This document shows positions 1 through 9,813 of a stretch of 64,000 nt of DNA, piece after piece. Source of the DNA: Oleispira antarctica RB-8 (GTDB lineage: Bacteria; Pseudomonadota; Gammaproteobacteria; Pseudomonadales; Oceanobacteraceae); NCBI GenBank assembly GCA_000967895.1, contig FO203512.1, positions 2,689,350-2,753,349 on the forward strand, written 5' to 3'. Both the position numbers and the translations under genes were made by a program. Positions within the stretch are counted from its first letter, which is position 1, and the number at the start of each line of letters is the position of its first letter. A model generated the notes under the pieces. The model worked only from the letters and a program-made list of their open reading frames with translations, had not been told where the DNA came from and did not search any database.

Positions 1-62
1 ATTCTGTCCTTAATTCATATACAAGTTGACGTAATAATTTTTCTGATGAGAGTGATGACACA

Positions 63-1358
63 ATGGATGACACGATGAAAGGCTCCTCTATAATACACAG
101 CCAAACATTATCTACAGACACTCGTACTAATACCCGCAGCGATAGCTCAAGAATCAAAGTGCTCGATTTCTACCGCGGAATTTGCGTCATGTTTATGTTG
201 ATCGTGCACTTTCTTTATTTTTATGGCGCTCCAGAATTCACTCAAAGTGTCATTGGATCATCTTTTGAATTACTGACGATTTGGACTGTCGCGACTCTCT
301 ATTTATCATCGGTACTTATCCTACTGACTCCAAACGCTACGGGTGCTCAACATATGAAGCGCATCGTATTTCTTTTCATCTTCGGCTATGCATTGATACT
401 AGGTTACGTACACGGGCTCGAAGTTCCGTTAAAAATTACTCATGAAGTATTACTCTTCAGTGTCTGCTGCTTCGTATTTCTAATGGGAATTTTTATTACT
501 CTGGCAGGAAATAAGAACTTATCACTGTCGATTAAACGTGGCGTAATATTGTTTTTAGCGGGCTACGCACTCAATTTCTTTCGCAGTTCACTACCCATGT
601 GGCTTTCATTGGAATTCGGTCTGGTTAGCCAAGAAGATTTAGGCGACGGCAATCCAATCTATGAATTGTTGGTGGTTGATATTTTACAGTTTGCTGGCAT
701 CGCTTTTATTATTTGCAGCCTACTGAGCCATTACCTTCCCAACCCAAAACATTGGCTGGTCATCGCGCTCGGGCTTGCTTTCGTCTCACCCTACGCATGG
801 GACACTCATACAGGTAATGCTTTCGTCGATGAAATATTAAAACTGCTTGCTGGCAATATTGCGGAAGGCGCATTTTTCCCACAGTTGCCATGGCTAGCCT
901 ATGCCATTTCAGGCATGGCATTTGGCCACTGGATGAAACAAGCCGATGACTTAAATATCTTTTTGAAAAAGTCTGCCTGGTTCAGCCTCACCACAACATT
1001 AGTAGGTATCGGTATTATTTTTACCCATGTTGATTACCACATCGGAGATTCAATGCGCGCAGGCCCTGGTGCGGTTATCGCAATCAGTGGCTTCACCGCG
1101 TTCAGCATTTTCTTACTTAACGCCATTGTCGAGAAGGTACCTCACAATCCGATATTTGGTTTCTGGTATACCTGGAGCAAACACATCACCACCATATACG
1201 TTGTTCATTGGTTACTCCTTGGCTGGGGACTTATGTACTTTGGTTTCCGAGCACTAAGCGGTACAGAATTCCTAGTAACCTTATTAGCGCTCTATGTGCT
1301 GACTCATTATCTATCAACAGGTTGGGTTAAATTTAAACCTAATCAGAAAAAACATTAG
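63..1358 (+). CDS. Multi-pass membrane protein, DUF1624/HGSNAT-like acyltransferase family
   Basis: A 431-residue integral membrane protein with about ten or more hydrophobic segments after a polar N-terminus of roughly 30 residues. The segment with RIKVLDFYRG just before the first membrane helix (residues ~31-40) is the pattern at the start of DUF1624/heparan-alpha-glucosaminide acetyltransferase-like and OpgC-like proteins. Members acylate sugars or have no known substrate, so the substrate here is unknown. A second Met at position 75 is also possible as the start; neither has a strong ribosome binding site. The stop is 22 bases before aguA, on the same strand, so the two may be co-transcribed. 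Family assignment rests on topology and the N-terminal motif only. Confidence 0.6.
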   Translation: MDDTMKGSSIIHSQTLSTDTRTNTRSDSSRIKVLDFYRGICVMFMLIVHFLYFYGAPEFTQSVIGSSFELLTIWTVATLYLSSVLILLTPNATGAQHMKRIVFLFIFGYALILGYVHGLEVPLKITHEVLLFSVCCFVFLMGIFITLAGNKNLSLSIKRGVILFLAGYALNFFRSSLPMWLSLEFGLVSQEDLGDGNPIYELLVVDILQFAGIAFIICSLLSHYLPNPKHWLVIALGLAFVSPYAWDTHTGNAFVDEILKLLAGNIAEGAFFPQLPWLAYAISGMAFGHWMKQADDLNIFLKKSAWFSLTTTLVGIGIIFTHVDYHIGDSMRAGPGAVIAISGFTAFSIFLLNAIVEKVPHNPIFGFWYTWSKHITTIYVVHWLLLGWGLMYFGFRALSGTEFLVTLLALYVLTHYLSTGWVKFKPNQKKH

Positions 1359-1380
1359 TGCAAAATCAGGGGGTATTGTT

Positions 1381-2445
1381 ATGACTTACCACTTACCACC
1401 AGAATGGTATCCACAAGATGCGGTGATGTTCACTTGGCCCCATGAAAATACCGATTGGGCGCCCTATCTTACCAAGGTAGAACCGGTATATATTGAAATT
1501 TCTCGACAAGTATTAAAGCGACAGTCTTTAGTGGTGATCTGCCATGACGAGGCTGTGCAAAAACACGTACGGGCGCTGTTAAATACTAGCGATATCAATA
1601 TTGGTGATATGGATACACACCAGCTCTATACTTTTGTCATTCCTTGTAATGATACTTGGGCAAGAGATCATGGCCCTATCACATTAATAAATGAGCAAAA
1701 AAAAGCTCTTTCATTGGATTTTGTTTTTAATGGCTGGGGCAATAAATACGAATCCTCGTTAGATAATGCGATTAATAAAAGTTTACTGAAGCAGCCAGCA
1801 ATACACGCTGAATATAAAGCCGTTGATCTGGTATTGGAAGGTGGTGGCATTGAAGTTGATGGTAAAGGCCATCTATTAACCACTGAGCAATGTTTATTAA
1901 ATCCAAACCGTAATTCTAAACTAAATTCTAAACTGTCACGTGAAAAAATTGAGTTTGAACTAAACCAGCACTTAGGAACCCAAAAAGTTCTGTGGTTAAA
2001 GCATGGTTATTTAGCAGGAGATGACACCGATTCCCATATTGATACCTTGGCCCGGTTTGCCCCCAATGACACAATTACCTATGTACAATGTTCAGATGAA
2101 AGTGATGAACACTTTGATGAATTAAATAAAATGGAGCAAGAGCTTCAAGCGCTACGCAATTGTGATGGACTAGGGTTTAATTTAGTCCCTCTACCAATGC
2201 CAATTGCTTGCTTTAATGAGGAAGGCGAGCGTTTACCAGCCACTTATGCTAATTTTTTAATTATTAATGGTGCAATACTGTTTCCGACCTATTGTCAGGA
2301 AAAAACGGATAAAACTGCTTTAGAGCAAATTCATAAAGCATTTCCACAATACGACATCATTGCCGTAAATTGTTTGCCACTGATTCAACAGTTTGGCAGC
2401 TTACATTGCATCAGCATGCAATTACCCCAGGGATTCTTAGCTTAG
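1381..2445 (+). CDS. aguA: Agmatine deiminase
   Basis: The 354 residues match the full length of agmatine deiminases, cytosolic enzymes that hydrolyse agmatine to N-carbamoylputrescine and ammonia. Family landmarks are in order: PPEWYPQDAVMFTWPH at the N-terminus, DTWARDHGP near residue 92, FNGWGNKY, LEGGGIEVDG near 160, a GDDTDSHIDTLARF stretch near 215, and the catalytic Cys in GSLHCISMQ at about residue 343. The next gene encodes the following enzyme of the same pathway, 25 bases downstream, which strongly supports the call. Arginine decarboxylase, which would supply agmatine, is not in this window. Start ATG has GGGGGT upstream as a plausible ribosome binding site. Confidence 0.95.
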   Translation: MTYHLPPEWYPQDAVMFTWPHENTDWAPYLTKVEPVYIEISRQVLKRQSLVVICHDEAVQKHVRALLNTSDINIGDMDTHQLYTFVIPCNDTWARDHGPITLINEQKKALSLDFVFNGWGNKYESSLDNAINKSLLKQPAIHAEYKAVDLVLEGGGIEVDGKGHLLTTEQCLLNPNRNSKLNSKLSREKIEFELNQHLGTQKVLWLKHGYLAGDDTDSHIDTLARFAPNDTITYVQCSDESDEHFDELNKMEQELQALRNCDGLGFNLVPLPMPIACFNEEGERLPATYANFLIINGAILFPTYCQEKTDKTALEQIHKAFPQYDIIAVNCLPLIQQFGSLHCISMQLPQGFLA

Positions 2446-2470
2446 TTTTTTTACTTAGGTTTTTTAAAAT

Positions 2471-3379
2471 ATGACAACAACACTTAAAACCGCGTTAATT
2501 CAACAAAATAAATCGACTGATTTAGACAAAAATTTTTCCGACAGTCTGAATGCTATTCGACAGGCGGCCGATGCGGGCGCAAGATTAATTGTTTTACAAG
2601 AACTGCATCGTTCGTTGTATTTTTGTCAGCAACAAGATGTCGATGCTTTCGATCTGGCGGAATCCATTCCGGGCCCTTCTACCGATGCTTTGGGTGAATT
2701 AGCAAAATCACTCAACGTTGTTATTGTTGCTTCGATATTCGAAAAACGCGCCGCCGGTTTATATCACAATACCGCCGTGGTGCTGGATAGTGATGGCAGT
2801 ATTGCAGGTAAGTATCGCAAGATGCACATTCCCGATGACCCTGGCTTTTACGAAAAGTTTTATTTCACACCAGGAGATATAGGCTTCACCCCCATTAAAA
2901 CCAGCGTTGGTAAATTAGGTGTTCTTGTCTGCTGGGATCAATGGTTTCCGGAAGCGGCTCGCTTAATGGCGTTAGCTGGAGCAGAGGTATTAATTTATCC
3001 AACGGCCATTGGCTGGGACCCTCGCGATGATGAAGCTGAACAACGACGCCAATTAGATGCCTGGGTAATAAGTCAACGTGCTCATGCTGTAGCTAACGGC
3101 GTCCCTGTACTCAGCTGCAATCGTGTAGGTCATGAAGCTGATCCAGGGCCCAGTGGCGAAATACACAAAGCCGGGCCGGGTATCGATTTCTGGGGACACA
3201 GCTTTATTGCAGGGCCACAGGGTGAATTTTTAGCCGTAGCCAGTGAAGATAAAGAAGAAATTCTTTATGCCGACGTAGATTTGAATCATGGCGAAAATGT
3301 CCGCCGTATCTGGCCTTTTATGCGTGATCGCCGAATTGATCACTATCAGGATCTGTTAAAAATTTATCGTGATGACTGA
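2471..3379 (+). CDS. aguB: N-carbamoylputrescine amidase
   Basis: A 302-residue carbon-nitrogen hydrolase of the nitrilase superfamily. The catalytic triad is visible: Glu in LQELHRS (~residue 44), Lys in KYRKMHIPDDPG (~117) and Cys in VLVCWDQWFPE (~154). The CWDQWFPEAARLMAL stretch and the motif DPRDDEAEQRRQLDAW are characteristic of plant and bacterial N-carbamoylputrescine amidases, which release putrescine, CO2 and ammonia from the AguA product. The position directly after aguA makes a two-step agmatine-to-putrescine pathway. Complete length, no anomaly. Confidence 0.95.
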   Translation: MTTTLKTALIQQNKSTDLDKNFSDSLNAIRQAADAGARLIVLQELHRSLYFCQQQDVDAFDLAESIPGPSTDALGELAKSLNVVIVASIFEKRAAGLYHNTAVVLDSDGSIAGKYRKMHIPDDPGFYEKFYFTPGDIGFTPIKTSVGKLGVLVCWDQWFPEAARLMALAGAEVLIYPTAIGWDPRDDEAEQRRQLDAWVISQRAHAVANGVPVLSCNRVGHEADPGPSGEIHKAGPGIDFWGHSFIAGPQGEFLAVASEDKEEILYADVDLNHGENVRRIWPFMRDRRIDHYQDLLKIYRDD

Positions 3380-3456
3380 TCTTCTTAAAAAGCATTCAAA
3401 AGAAGCATTCGATGCACGTATCCAAATTAGCCAAAACGTATTAAAGGTAATTACCC

Positions 3457-4242
3457 ATGTCTAGAGATCTGCCTTACCAATTGGTTGTAAGCCAAAGCCA
3501 ACGCATTACTCCCAATATGCAGCGCATCATCTTACAAGGACAAGATTTAGCAGAATTTAAAACTGACGATGAAGGCAGCTACGTAAAACTTGTGTTTCCA
3601 GTTGAATGGGCTCTGTCAGGTGATGAAAATGCTAAAGTTATTATGCGTACTTATACCATACGCAAGTTCAACCCATATGATTTAACACTTGAAATCGATT
3701 TTGTATTGCACGGTGAGTTGGGCAAACATTCTGGACCAGCATCGACGTGGGCAGCACATACAAAACCCGGCGAAACTATGCAGATGTTTGGGCCAGGAAA
3801 AGTCAAAGCAGCCTCCTTGGAAGCTGATTGGTTTTTATTCGCCGGAGACATGACGGCTTTACCAGCGATCAGTTGTCAGTTTGAAAAATTGCCGGAAAAT
3901 GCAACGGGCTATGCTGTCATTGAAATCAATTCTGATCAAGATCAGCAATTATTGCAAAAACCTGAGGGGATTGATATTCTGTGGGTGATTAATCCACACC
4001 CTGATATAGACAATACAGTGCTGAGCGATGCGGTAAAAACGCTACCTTGGTTAACAGGTACTCCTTCTATTTGGGGCGCCTGTGAATTCAGTAATATGCG
4101 TTTATTACGCGCCTATTTTAAAAAAGATAAACAAGTTCCTCGTAACCAGCTCTACATCAGCAGTTACTGGAAAAGTGGGCAATCAGAAGATAAACATAAA
4201 ATCATAAAAAAACAGGATAGCATTGCTGAAGACTCTGCTTAA
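3457..4242 (+). CDS. Siderophore-interacting protein (FAD-dependent ferric-siderophore reductase, ViuB type)
   Basis: The 261 residues show the SIP/FAD_binding_9 layout: an N-terminal FAD-binding barrel with RTYTIRKFNP (~residues 65-75) and HSGPASTWA (~90-100), then an NAD(P)H-binding C-terminal half. The latter includes LFAGDMTALPAISCQFE (~125-140), WGACEFSNMRLLRAY and YISSYWKSGQSEDKH near the end. Such cytosolic flavoproteins release iron from imported ferric siderophores by reduction. The gene lies 77 bases after aguB and a few kilobases from a TonB receptor and two PepSY proteins, so an iron-acquisition role fits. Siderophore identity cannot be told. Confidence 0.9.
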   Translation: MSRDLPYQLVVSQSQRITPNMQRIILQGQDLAEFKTDDEGSYVKLVFPVEWALSGDENAKVIMRTYTIRKFNPYDLTLEIDFVLHGELGKHSGPASTWAAHTKPGETMQMFGPGKVKAASLEADWFLFAGDMTALPAISCQFEKLPENATGYAVIEINSDQDQQLLQKPEGIDILWVINPHPDIDNTVLSDAVKTLPWLTGTPSIWGACEFSNMRLLRAYFKKDKQVPRNQLYISSYWKSGQSEDKHKIIKKQDSIAEDSA

Positions 4243-4273
4243 TCTGACAAGCGGCGCTATCCTTCTTGTGCCT

Positions 4274-5383
4274 CTAAAAGAGCCGACGAAACGGCTGGCG
4301 CTGCCAATAATATAAACTTCTCCATAGCCACTCGACAGGACCAAATTTTAATTTATCCATCAGTATTTTACCGATGAATAATTGCAGGCCCCATACTCCA
4401 AGCACCACCAAAATTTGCTGCAGTAAATCCAGCTCTAATGCTCTAAAGTTTAAAAACAATGGATAGAATAACAACACAGATATCAGAGTTTGCAGTAGAT
4501 AATGTGTTAAAGCCGCACGGCCGATAGCTTGCAGCCTGATTTGTAACCACAAAAGTTTATTTGACTGACTCCATAAAACAATAATCCCAATGTAAGAAAG
4601 CGCCTGAAGGATTGAGGCCAGATTGTTCAGATCAACGACCACGCCATAAGCCTCATTAATAAATAATGCTAACCCCTGCAGAACGAGTCCAGATATGAAT
4701 CCTCCAATCGCCCAGTTACGGTAAACCTTTGTAGAAGATTTTCCCAAAATATAACCGAGCTTATACAACGCCATACCGATTAACATATTGGCCAAAGAAA
4801 GCGTGAAGTATTTAATGAGCTTTAAATTATCAAAGCTTAAGTTCGAATGAGCATCGGCGGTGCTGCTGCCATAATAAGCGCTTAGTGCAGGCCCTATGTA
4901 TAAAGTGCAAACAATGTATAAAGGAATACTCAGGCAGATAAGCGTCTTAGCGTTAAGCTTTCTTACGGGATACAACAAAAATCCAGACAGCGCATAGACG
5001 AACAATATATCGCCATACCAAACTAAAAGATGTAGAGCACCAATAACCATTAACCAGAAGTTGCGTCGGTAGAATACACTTAAAGAACTTGCACTTTTCT
5101 GATCCAATTTTTCTGTCATTAAAATAATACTAGCACCAAACAAGAACGAAAATAGCGTCATCATTTTCTGTGAAAATAATGCTTGAATCAGCGAATAAGA
5201 AGTAAGCATAAGATGACTGTATAAAAAGGATCCTAGACCATTTTCCATAGAGGGAAAATGCTCTCCTAACTGCTGGTAAAATTCTATCTGCCCCGTTTCA
5301 GAATAAGCAAACAATGTAATATTAATTACAAAAATCCCAAGTAGGGCCACACCACGAATCAAATCTAACTGAACGATTCTCAT
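4274..5383 (-). CDS. DUF418 family membrane protein (YeiB-like)
   Basis: A 369-residue polytopic membrane protein that opens with RIVQLDLIRGVALLGIFVIN, the diagnostic start of YeiB/DUF418 proteins. Around eight to ten hydrophobic helices follow, with the conserved C-terminal pattern IGRAALTHYLLQT (~residues 285-300) and a terminal FGPVEWLWRSLYYW motif typical of DUF418. Function is not established for the family. It is convergent with the siderophore-interacting protein gene, 31 bases apart, and divergent from the iron-regulated cassette at 5772. Complete. Confidence 0.88.
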   Translation of the reverse strand: MRIVQLDLIRGVALLGIFVINITLFAYSETGQIEFYQQLGEHFPSMENGLGSFLYSHLMLTSYSLIQALFSQKMMTLFSFLFGASIILMTEKLDQKSASSLSVFYRRNFWLMVIGALHLLVWYGDILFVYALSGFLLYPVRKLNAKTLICLSIPLYIVCTLYIGPALSAYYGSSTADAHSNLSFDNLKLIKYFTLSLANMLIGMALYKLGYILGKSSTKVYRNWAIGGFISGLVLQGLALFINEAYGVVVDLNNLASILQALSYIGIIVLWSQSNKLLWLQIRLQAIGRAALTHYLLQTLISVLLFYPLFLNFRALELDLLQQILVVLGVWGLQLFIGKILMDKLKFGPVEWLWRSLYYWQRQPFRRLF

Positions 5384-5520
5384 ACGATTAATTTCATCCT
5401 TATTATTCTTCAGAGGTTTGTATTATTAATGCTACTTATTAGCTTATCTTGGCAATTAACAGCCGCCTGATATCCATCCTTGAATACATAATTGATTCTA
5501 CGCGACTCAAAAACAAAGAT

Positions 5521-5539
5521 GATATTGATAATCATTATT
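5521..5539. promoter_or_regulatory. Fur box in the divergent intergenic region
   Basis: GATATTGATAATCATTATT matches the 19-bp Fur consensus at 17 positions. It lies in the 388-base gap between the DUF418 gene and the PepSY cassette starting at 5772, so iron-dependent repression of one or both is likely. The remainder of the gap (5384-5771) is AT-rich; no other gene was seen in it. Confidence 0.75.
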
Positions 5540-5771
5540 ATTTGGTAAAAGTATAATATTGTCAATGTGAGCTCAACAAACAAAGAGTTTATTCACTTAG
5601 AGAACAACTGCTTTAATAACTGAAAACAAGCAACCTTAAGGTTTTCTAGCCCCTCCACTGTTATTAAGCAGAAATCTCTGAATTACTCCTTGATCACACA
5701 CCATTAAGCTTTATGATACGCGTTCTCATTACTATTATTATTAACGGATACTACCCGTCAGGATATTTGCC

Positions 5772-6074
5772 ATGCCAATCAGTGTATTTTTAATCTGGCC
5801 TGCGTTACATGCAATGTATGGCCTGAAAGAGCACAGAAGCAGTAAAATTCCTTACAACAGAAGAATTGTCGGCAGGATTCTATTATTTATATCCGCCTGT
5901 TTGATGGGTATGCCATTGGGCTTTGAGCACGGTTTTTTTATTTGGTTATTTGCATTGATGGCAGTAGCCATAACTTTCGTTCAACTGAGAATTTGGCAGC
6001 CAAGGGCGGTACACCTGATTACAGTAATCAGTCTGGCAGGGCTTATCTATCAGGGAATCGACTATGTTTACTAA
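5772..6074 (+). CDS. Small membrane protein of PepSY iron cassette, DUF3325-like
   Basis: A 100-residue protein with about three hydrophobic segments (residues ~1-15, 35-65, 78-95). It carries no catalytic motif. It is assigned as DUF3325-like because small membrane proteins of this size form a trio with a DUF3649-like protein and a PepSY membrane protein next to siderophore receptors in gammaproteobacteria, and the same trio recurs at 7920-10103. It overlaps the next gene by 11 bases, which indicates translational coupling. Expression is probably Fur-controlled through the box about 230 bases upstream. Confidence 0.6.
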   Translation: MPISVFLIWPALHAMYGLKEHRSSKIPYNRRIVGRILLFISACLMGMPLGFEHGFFIWLFALMAVAITFVQLRIWQPRAVHLITVISLAGLIYQGIDYVY

Positions 6075-6342
6075 AATCATTCGCAGTACAGGCAGCCGTA
6101 ACATTGCCGCTATCGTCGGTAGTTTTTTAGCAACGGTGGCACTGACCATCGCCATTACCCTACTTTGGCCATTTGGCGATCTTGTGGAACAAGTGCTTGC
6201 AGGCGGGACCTTTTTCTTTATTTTCTGGGCTTCAATATTTTATTGGGCCACCCTAGCACAAGATGGCCTACAGGCCTGGACTAGAGTCCTTATCTTATTA
6301 GTGCCCGCCGTTACGATAGATATTATCAATTTAGCCAGTTGA
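6064..6342 (+). CDS. Small membrane protein, DUF3649-like iron-uptake accessory
   Basis: The 92-residue protein has three predicted membrane helices. Its start, SRNIAAIVGSFLATVAL, resembles SRSMAAIVGGYVL in the 97-residue protein at 9810-10103, so the two are paralogues. DUF3649 proteins are usually annotated as iron uptake proteins because they accompany PepSY proteins and TonB receptors; no biochemical role is established. It lies between the DUF3325-like gene (11-base overlap) and the PepSY gene, with its stop 9 bases before the next ATG. Confidence 0.6.
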   Translation: MFTKIIRSTGSRNIAAIVGSFLATVALTIAITLLWPFGDLVEQVLAGGTFFFIFWASIFYWATLAQDGLQAWTRVLILLVPAVTIDIINLAS

Positions 6343-6350
6343 GAATCACC

Positions 6351-7871
6351 ATGAAACAACATACTCATAAACGCCTCTATGATACGCATTCCTGGGTTGG
6401 CATTATCTCAGGCATCTTACTTTTTATTGTCACCTTCTCAGGCATTCCAGCCCTATTTGAGCACGAACTAGGATACTGGCAATACCCAGCTTTCGGAGAG
6501 ATTGCTGAAGAGAGATCCTTTGATCTTGAGCGCACCATCGCAACGGCGAATGACATCGGTTTTCAATACGATAAATTAACCATACAACTGCCAGATGAAA
6601 TTAATAACCACATCATGCTGAGCCATTTTTCTGATGAAAGTGAATTTTATACTCTCTATTTAAAAACAGGCAGCTATGAGGAAGTAGAATCGTCCCCTTC
6701 CGCATTAGGTCAAATTCTTACCCATCTGCATACCGACCTGTATTTGCCTCGCCCTTTCGGACGCTATCTTGTCGGCCTCGCAGGCATGGCCATGCTATTA
6801 GCCATCATTGCAGGTATTTTTATACATGTTAAATGGCGTAAAGAGTTTGTCATGCTGCGCCCTAAAAGAAGCTGGCGTTTATTATTAACAGATCAACATA
6901 AATTGCTTGGGCTATGGTCACTGCCTTTTACGCTTATTCTTGCTTTTACAGGCACTATATTAGGATTATTAGGCATTATCAGCCCTATCTTAGCGCTGGC
7001 CGCATTCGATGGTGACGTGCAGAAAGCGACCGATACTATCCTTGGGCCAAGAGCTGAAATTACTGGCGAGCCAGCACCTATTTATTCATTGAATGAACTC
7101 TGGATCAAAGCGCGATCCGATCTCGCTGATAAAGAGATTAAACTGATTGAGATTGAAGGGGCTGGTGACAAGGGAGGATTAATTAAATTTTCGGCTCATC
7201 ACCAAAAACACCTGAGCAACATAGAAACAGTTACTTATTCTACCGCCACCGGCGAGACAATTCATGAAGGATCTTTTATAGGTAAAGGTCCTTTCCATCG
7301 AATCTTTGCAGCCGTCACTCCCCTGCATTACGTCTTGTTTGGCAGCGTTTGGCTAAAAATCTGTTATGCGTTAGCCGCACTGGGCGCTTGCGGTCTGATT
7401 GTAACCGGCAATATGCTGTGGTTAGAACGAAGAGGACATGGCATGGAGCACCTCCTAAGTAAATTAACATTGGGGATTTGTGGTGGCCTTGTTGTTGCAA
7501 CATGCGCCCTTTTCCCAGTAAGCCAATTACTTTATGTCTTTAAACTGGGTGAAGAGCACCACCATTTTGAAGAGTGGATTCTTTGGAGCACTTGGGGAAT
7601 TACTTTATTCACCCCCTTCCTTTGGAAGAATGGATTTCAACTGAGCCATTGGATGTTGCGTATCAGTGCAGCGTTACTGTTATCAACATTAGTTGTCGAT
7701 GGCCTAGTTAATGGTCGCTGGTTATGGCTGACTTCTGGATGGAATTTTTATATTCAAGCTGGAATTATTTTCTTTGCGCTATTGTTGGTTTATCTGGACA
7801 TAAAAATGCCGGATGAAAAGAAAGAAAAAGTTACGAATAGAAAAACGGCTACACAGGCAACTCACATATGA
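6351..7871 (+). CDS. PepSY-associated transmembrane protein
   Basis: About 506 residues from the ATG at 6351; an in-frame TTG at 6339 would add four residues but overlaps the upstream stop and is less likely. The order is typical of PepSY_TM proteins: KRLYDTHSWVGIISG first helix, a periplasmic PepSY domain (~35-130), LGQILTHLHTDLYLPRPFGRYLVG (~125-145), further helices, HKLLGLWSLPFTLILAFTGTILG (~185), a second periplasmic part, and TPLHYVLFGSVWLKICYALAALGACGLIVTGNMLW (~325-360). Conserved histidines next to helices are thought to bind haem, with some members acting as ferric-siderophore reductases in the inner membrane. It ends the plus-strand cassette. Confidence 0.85.
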   Translation: MKQHTHKRLYDTHSWVGIISGILLFIVTFSGIPALFEHELGYWQYPAFGEIAEERSFDLERTIATANDIGFQYDKLTIQLPDEINNHIMLSHFSDESEFYTLYLKTGSYEEVESSPSALGQILTHLHTDLYLPRPFGRYLVGLAGMAMLLAIIAGIFIHVKWRKEFVMLRPKRSWRLLLTDQHKLLGLWSLPFTLILAFTGTILGLLGIISPILALAAFDGDVQKATDTILGPRAEITGEPAPIYSLNELWIKARSDLADKEIKLIEIEGAGDKGGLIKFSAHHQKHLSNIETVTYSTATGETIHEGSFIGKGPFHRIFAAVTPLHYVLFGSVWLKICYALAALGACGLIVTGNMLWLERRGHGMEHLLSKLTLGICGGLVVATCALFPVSQLLYVFKLGEEHHHFEEWILWSTWGITLFTPFLWKNGFQLSHWMLRISAALLLSTLVVDGLVNGRWLWLTSGWNFYIQAGIIFFALLLVYLDIKMPDEKKEKVTNRKTATQATHI

Positions 7872-7919
7872 CAGTATTAAACTCAGTAAGCGATTAGCGC
7901 TTGGAAGCACTCAGTTTCT

Positions 7920-8243
7920 TCAGGGAAGAAATACACTAATGATTAAAACTAAAACCAAAAGAATCTTATTTATCCAATCAGTTAGGTAGCTTAATAGTAG
8001 AGTCTGAATTAACGACGCGACTGTAAATGTAGCCACTAGATACACAAGCCCAAGCGCAAGGCCGTAAAGGTCGAAGAACAACATAAAGCTGAATGTCAGG
8101 CATGAAAAACCACATAAGCGAAATAACAGAGTGCTGCATTTATTAGAAATTTTTGATTGAACTATCGTGCTTACATAATGCCTTTTTATTGAAAGGCTTA
8201 ATAAAATACAGCTCATAAATACCCAAAGCGCCGCTATATACAT
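7920..8243 (-). CDS. DUF3325-like small membrane protein
   Basis: A 107-residue protein with three to four hydrophobic helices and no polar catalytic motif. It is the last gene of the minus-strand cassette, 16 bases after the PepSY gene stop, and mirrors the small first gene of the opposite cassette. The match to DUF3325 rests on size, topology and position. It converges on the 6351-7871 gene, with 48 bases between the stops. Confidence 0.6.
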   Translation of the reverse strand: MYIAALWVFMSCILLSLSIKRHYVSTIVQSKISNKCSTLLFRLCGFSCLTFSFMLFFDLYGLALGLVYLVATFTVASLIQTLLLSYLTDWINKILLVLVLIISVFLP

Positions 8244-8259
8244 GCTTATTCCTTCGTTT

Positions 8260-9813
8260 TTATTTTTTCCATTTTTTCATTAGATGTTGAGCACCATAAC
8301 CAAACATCAAACCAAACAGAATCATCGTTAAATCAAACCCAGCCATGACCCAGTCACCTTGTAATAATGCAGAGACTAAATTTTTATCTGATGTAAGGGC
8401 ATTGAGTATGGGCATTAATAAATAAAGAGCAGAAGCCAATAAGAGCTGTTTAATCCAAAGGCCCTGGATCGTGATTTTTTTTGCCAATATGAATGGGCCA
8501 ATGAACATTAAGAACCAAGTAATAAATAGACTATTTATTTCCCAACCTTCACGGTTTTCAATATCGATGGGCACAATTCGGTTAGCCCAAAAATACGCAG
8601 CAATAGCGATAGGCAGACCAACAATAATACCAACATTGGAATATTCAACTAATTTTAGACCTGCGCTTTCTGTTCCTATTCGCTGAGCTTTTTCTCTTCG
8701 CTTTGTCGCCCATAGCATCATGCCAGTAGCAATCATGCCTGCTCCCATTAAGCCGGATATAAAATATAGCCATCGTAATGCGACGCTAGCAAAATTTCCT
8801 TCGTGTAAATCTGTTAATACGGTATACAGTTTCTTACTAGCAGATTGTGGGTGAGACTCTTTCATGGAATCAAACAATAGTTCTCCTGTGCTGCCATGGT
8901 AAATGAGCTCTTCACCTTGACTAATACCAGAGTATTCATGGTGCTTCACTTGTACATGTGCACCAGCGGTTCCTCTCCCTTCCAGCCCAATTTCATATAA
9001 GGTGTTTTCCCCCCAGCGAGACTCAATATCTGGCATAAGACTTAACATTGATAGGGTGTTAGCGGATTTATGGTTGTGTTCAGGATGACCCGATTTTTGA
9101 AATACCGATTCAACAAATTCGTTGTATTTTTCTTTATCAGTACCGTAAGAACCCACAATAACGCCTGGCATAGATGAGAACATTAAAAAGACTAGGCCAC
9201 TGTAGGTAATCATTAAATGAAACGGTATGGGTAAGACACTGAATACATTGTGTATATCTAGCCAAGAGCGTTGTTTTTTATTGGGACGAAAAGTGAAAAA
9301 TTCTTTGAATATTTTTTTATGCACAATAACCCCTGTAATTAAGGCTATAAACATAAACATTGCACATAAGCTGGTAATCCAATACGCAAGGTTTTTGGGT
9401 ATATAATGCAGTACATAATGCATCGCATACAAGGTTTTGCCACCGCCTGTTTCACGGGTAATTACGGGGGTTCCTGTTTGTAAATCAAGCGTATTACTTT
9501 TCCACTTGCCACCTTCTTCGTCAGACTCTTGCCACCAAGTAACGGCTGAATAAGAACGTGCAATAGGAAACACAACCCACCAAGACTGCGCGTTTGGGGC
9601 TGTGATGTTTAGATGTTGCTCCGCCATTTTCACGATGCTACGTTGATCGATTTCCTCGTTAATAATAGGCCTTTCTGGCTGCATCCAATGGGTAATCTCT
9701 TTATCGAAATATCCAGCAGTGCCAGTAATAAAAATAAAATAAAGAAGTGAACCCAGTAGTAAGCCTGACCATGTATGCAGCCAGTTCATGGATTGACGAA
9801 ATGTTCCATTCAT
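8260..9813 (-). CDS. PepSY-associated transmembrane protein (second copy)
   Basis: A 517-residue paralogue of the 6351-7871 protein. It has MNWLHTWSGLLLGSLLYFIFITGTAGYFDKEITHW at the start (the PepSY_TM first helix with its conserved WSG), a periplasmic PepSY region, TLYAMHYVLHYIP (~135), LDIHNVFSVLPIPFHLMITYSGLVF (~185-210), LTDLHEGNFASVALRWLYFISGLMGAGMIATGMMLW (~330-365) and further C-terminal helices. Paired histidines flanking helices fit an inner-membrane redox role in siderophore iron release, as known for some family members. It overlaps the upstream DUF3649-like gene by four bases. Confidence 0.85.
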   Translation of the reverse strand: MNGTFRQSMNWLHTWSGLLLGSLLYFIFITGTAGYFDKEITHWMQPERPIINEEIDQRSIVKMAEQHLNITAPNAQSWWVVFPIARSYSAVTWWQESDEEGGKWKSNTLDLQTGTPVITRETGGGKTLYAMHYVLHYIPKNLAYWITSLCAMFMFIALITGVIVHKKIFKEFFTFRPNKKQRSWLDIHNVFSVLPIPFHLMITYSGLVFLMFSSMPGVIVGSYGTDKEKYNEFVESVFQKSGHPEHNHKSANTLSMLSLMPDIESRWGENTLYEIGLEGRGTAGAHVQVKHHEYSGISQGEELIYHGSTGELLFDSMKESHPQSASKKLYTVLTDLHEGNFASVALRWLYFISGLMGAGMIATGMMLWATKRREKAQRIGTESAGLKLVEYSNVGIIVGLPIAIAAYFWANRIVPIDIENREGWEINSLFITWFLMFIGPFILAKKITIQGLWIKQLLLASALYLLMPILNALTSDKNLVSALLQGDWVMAGFDLTMILFGLMFGYGAQHLMKKWKK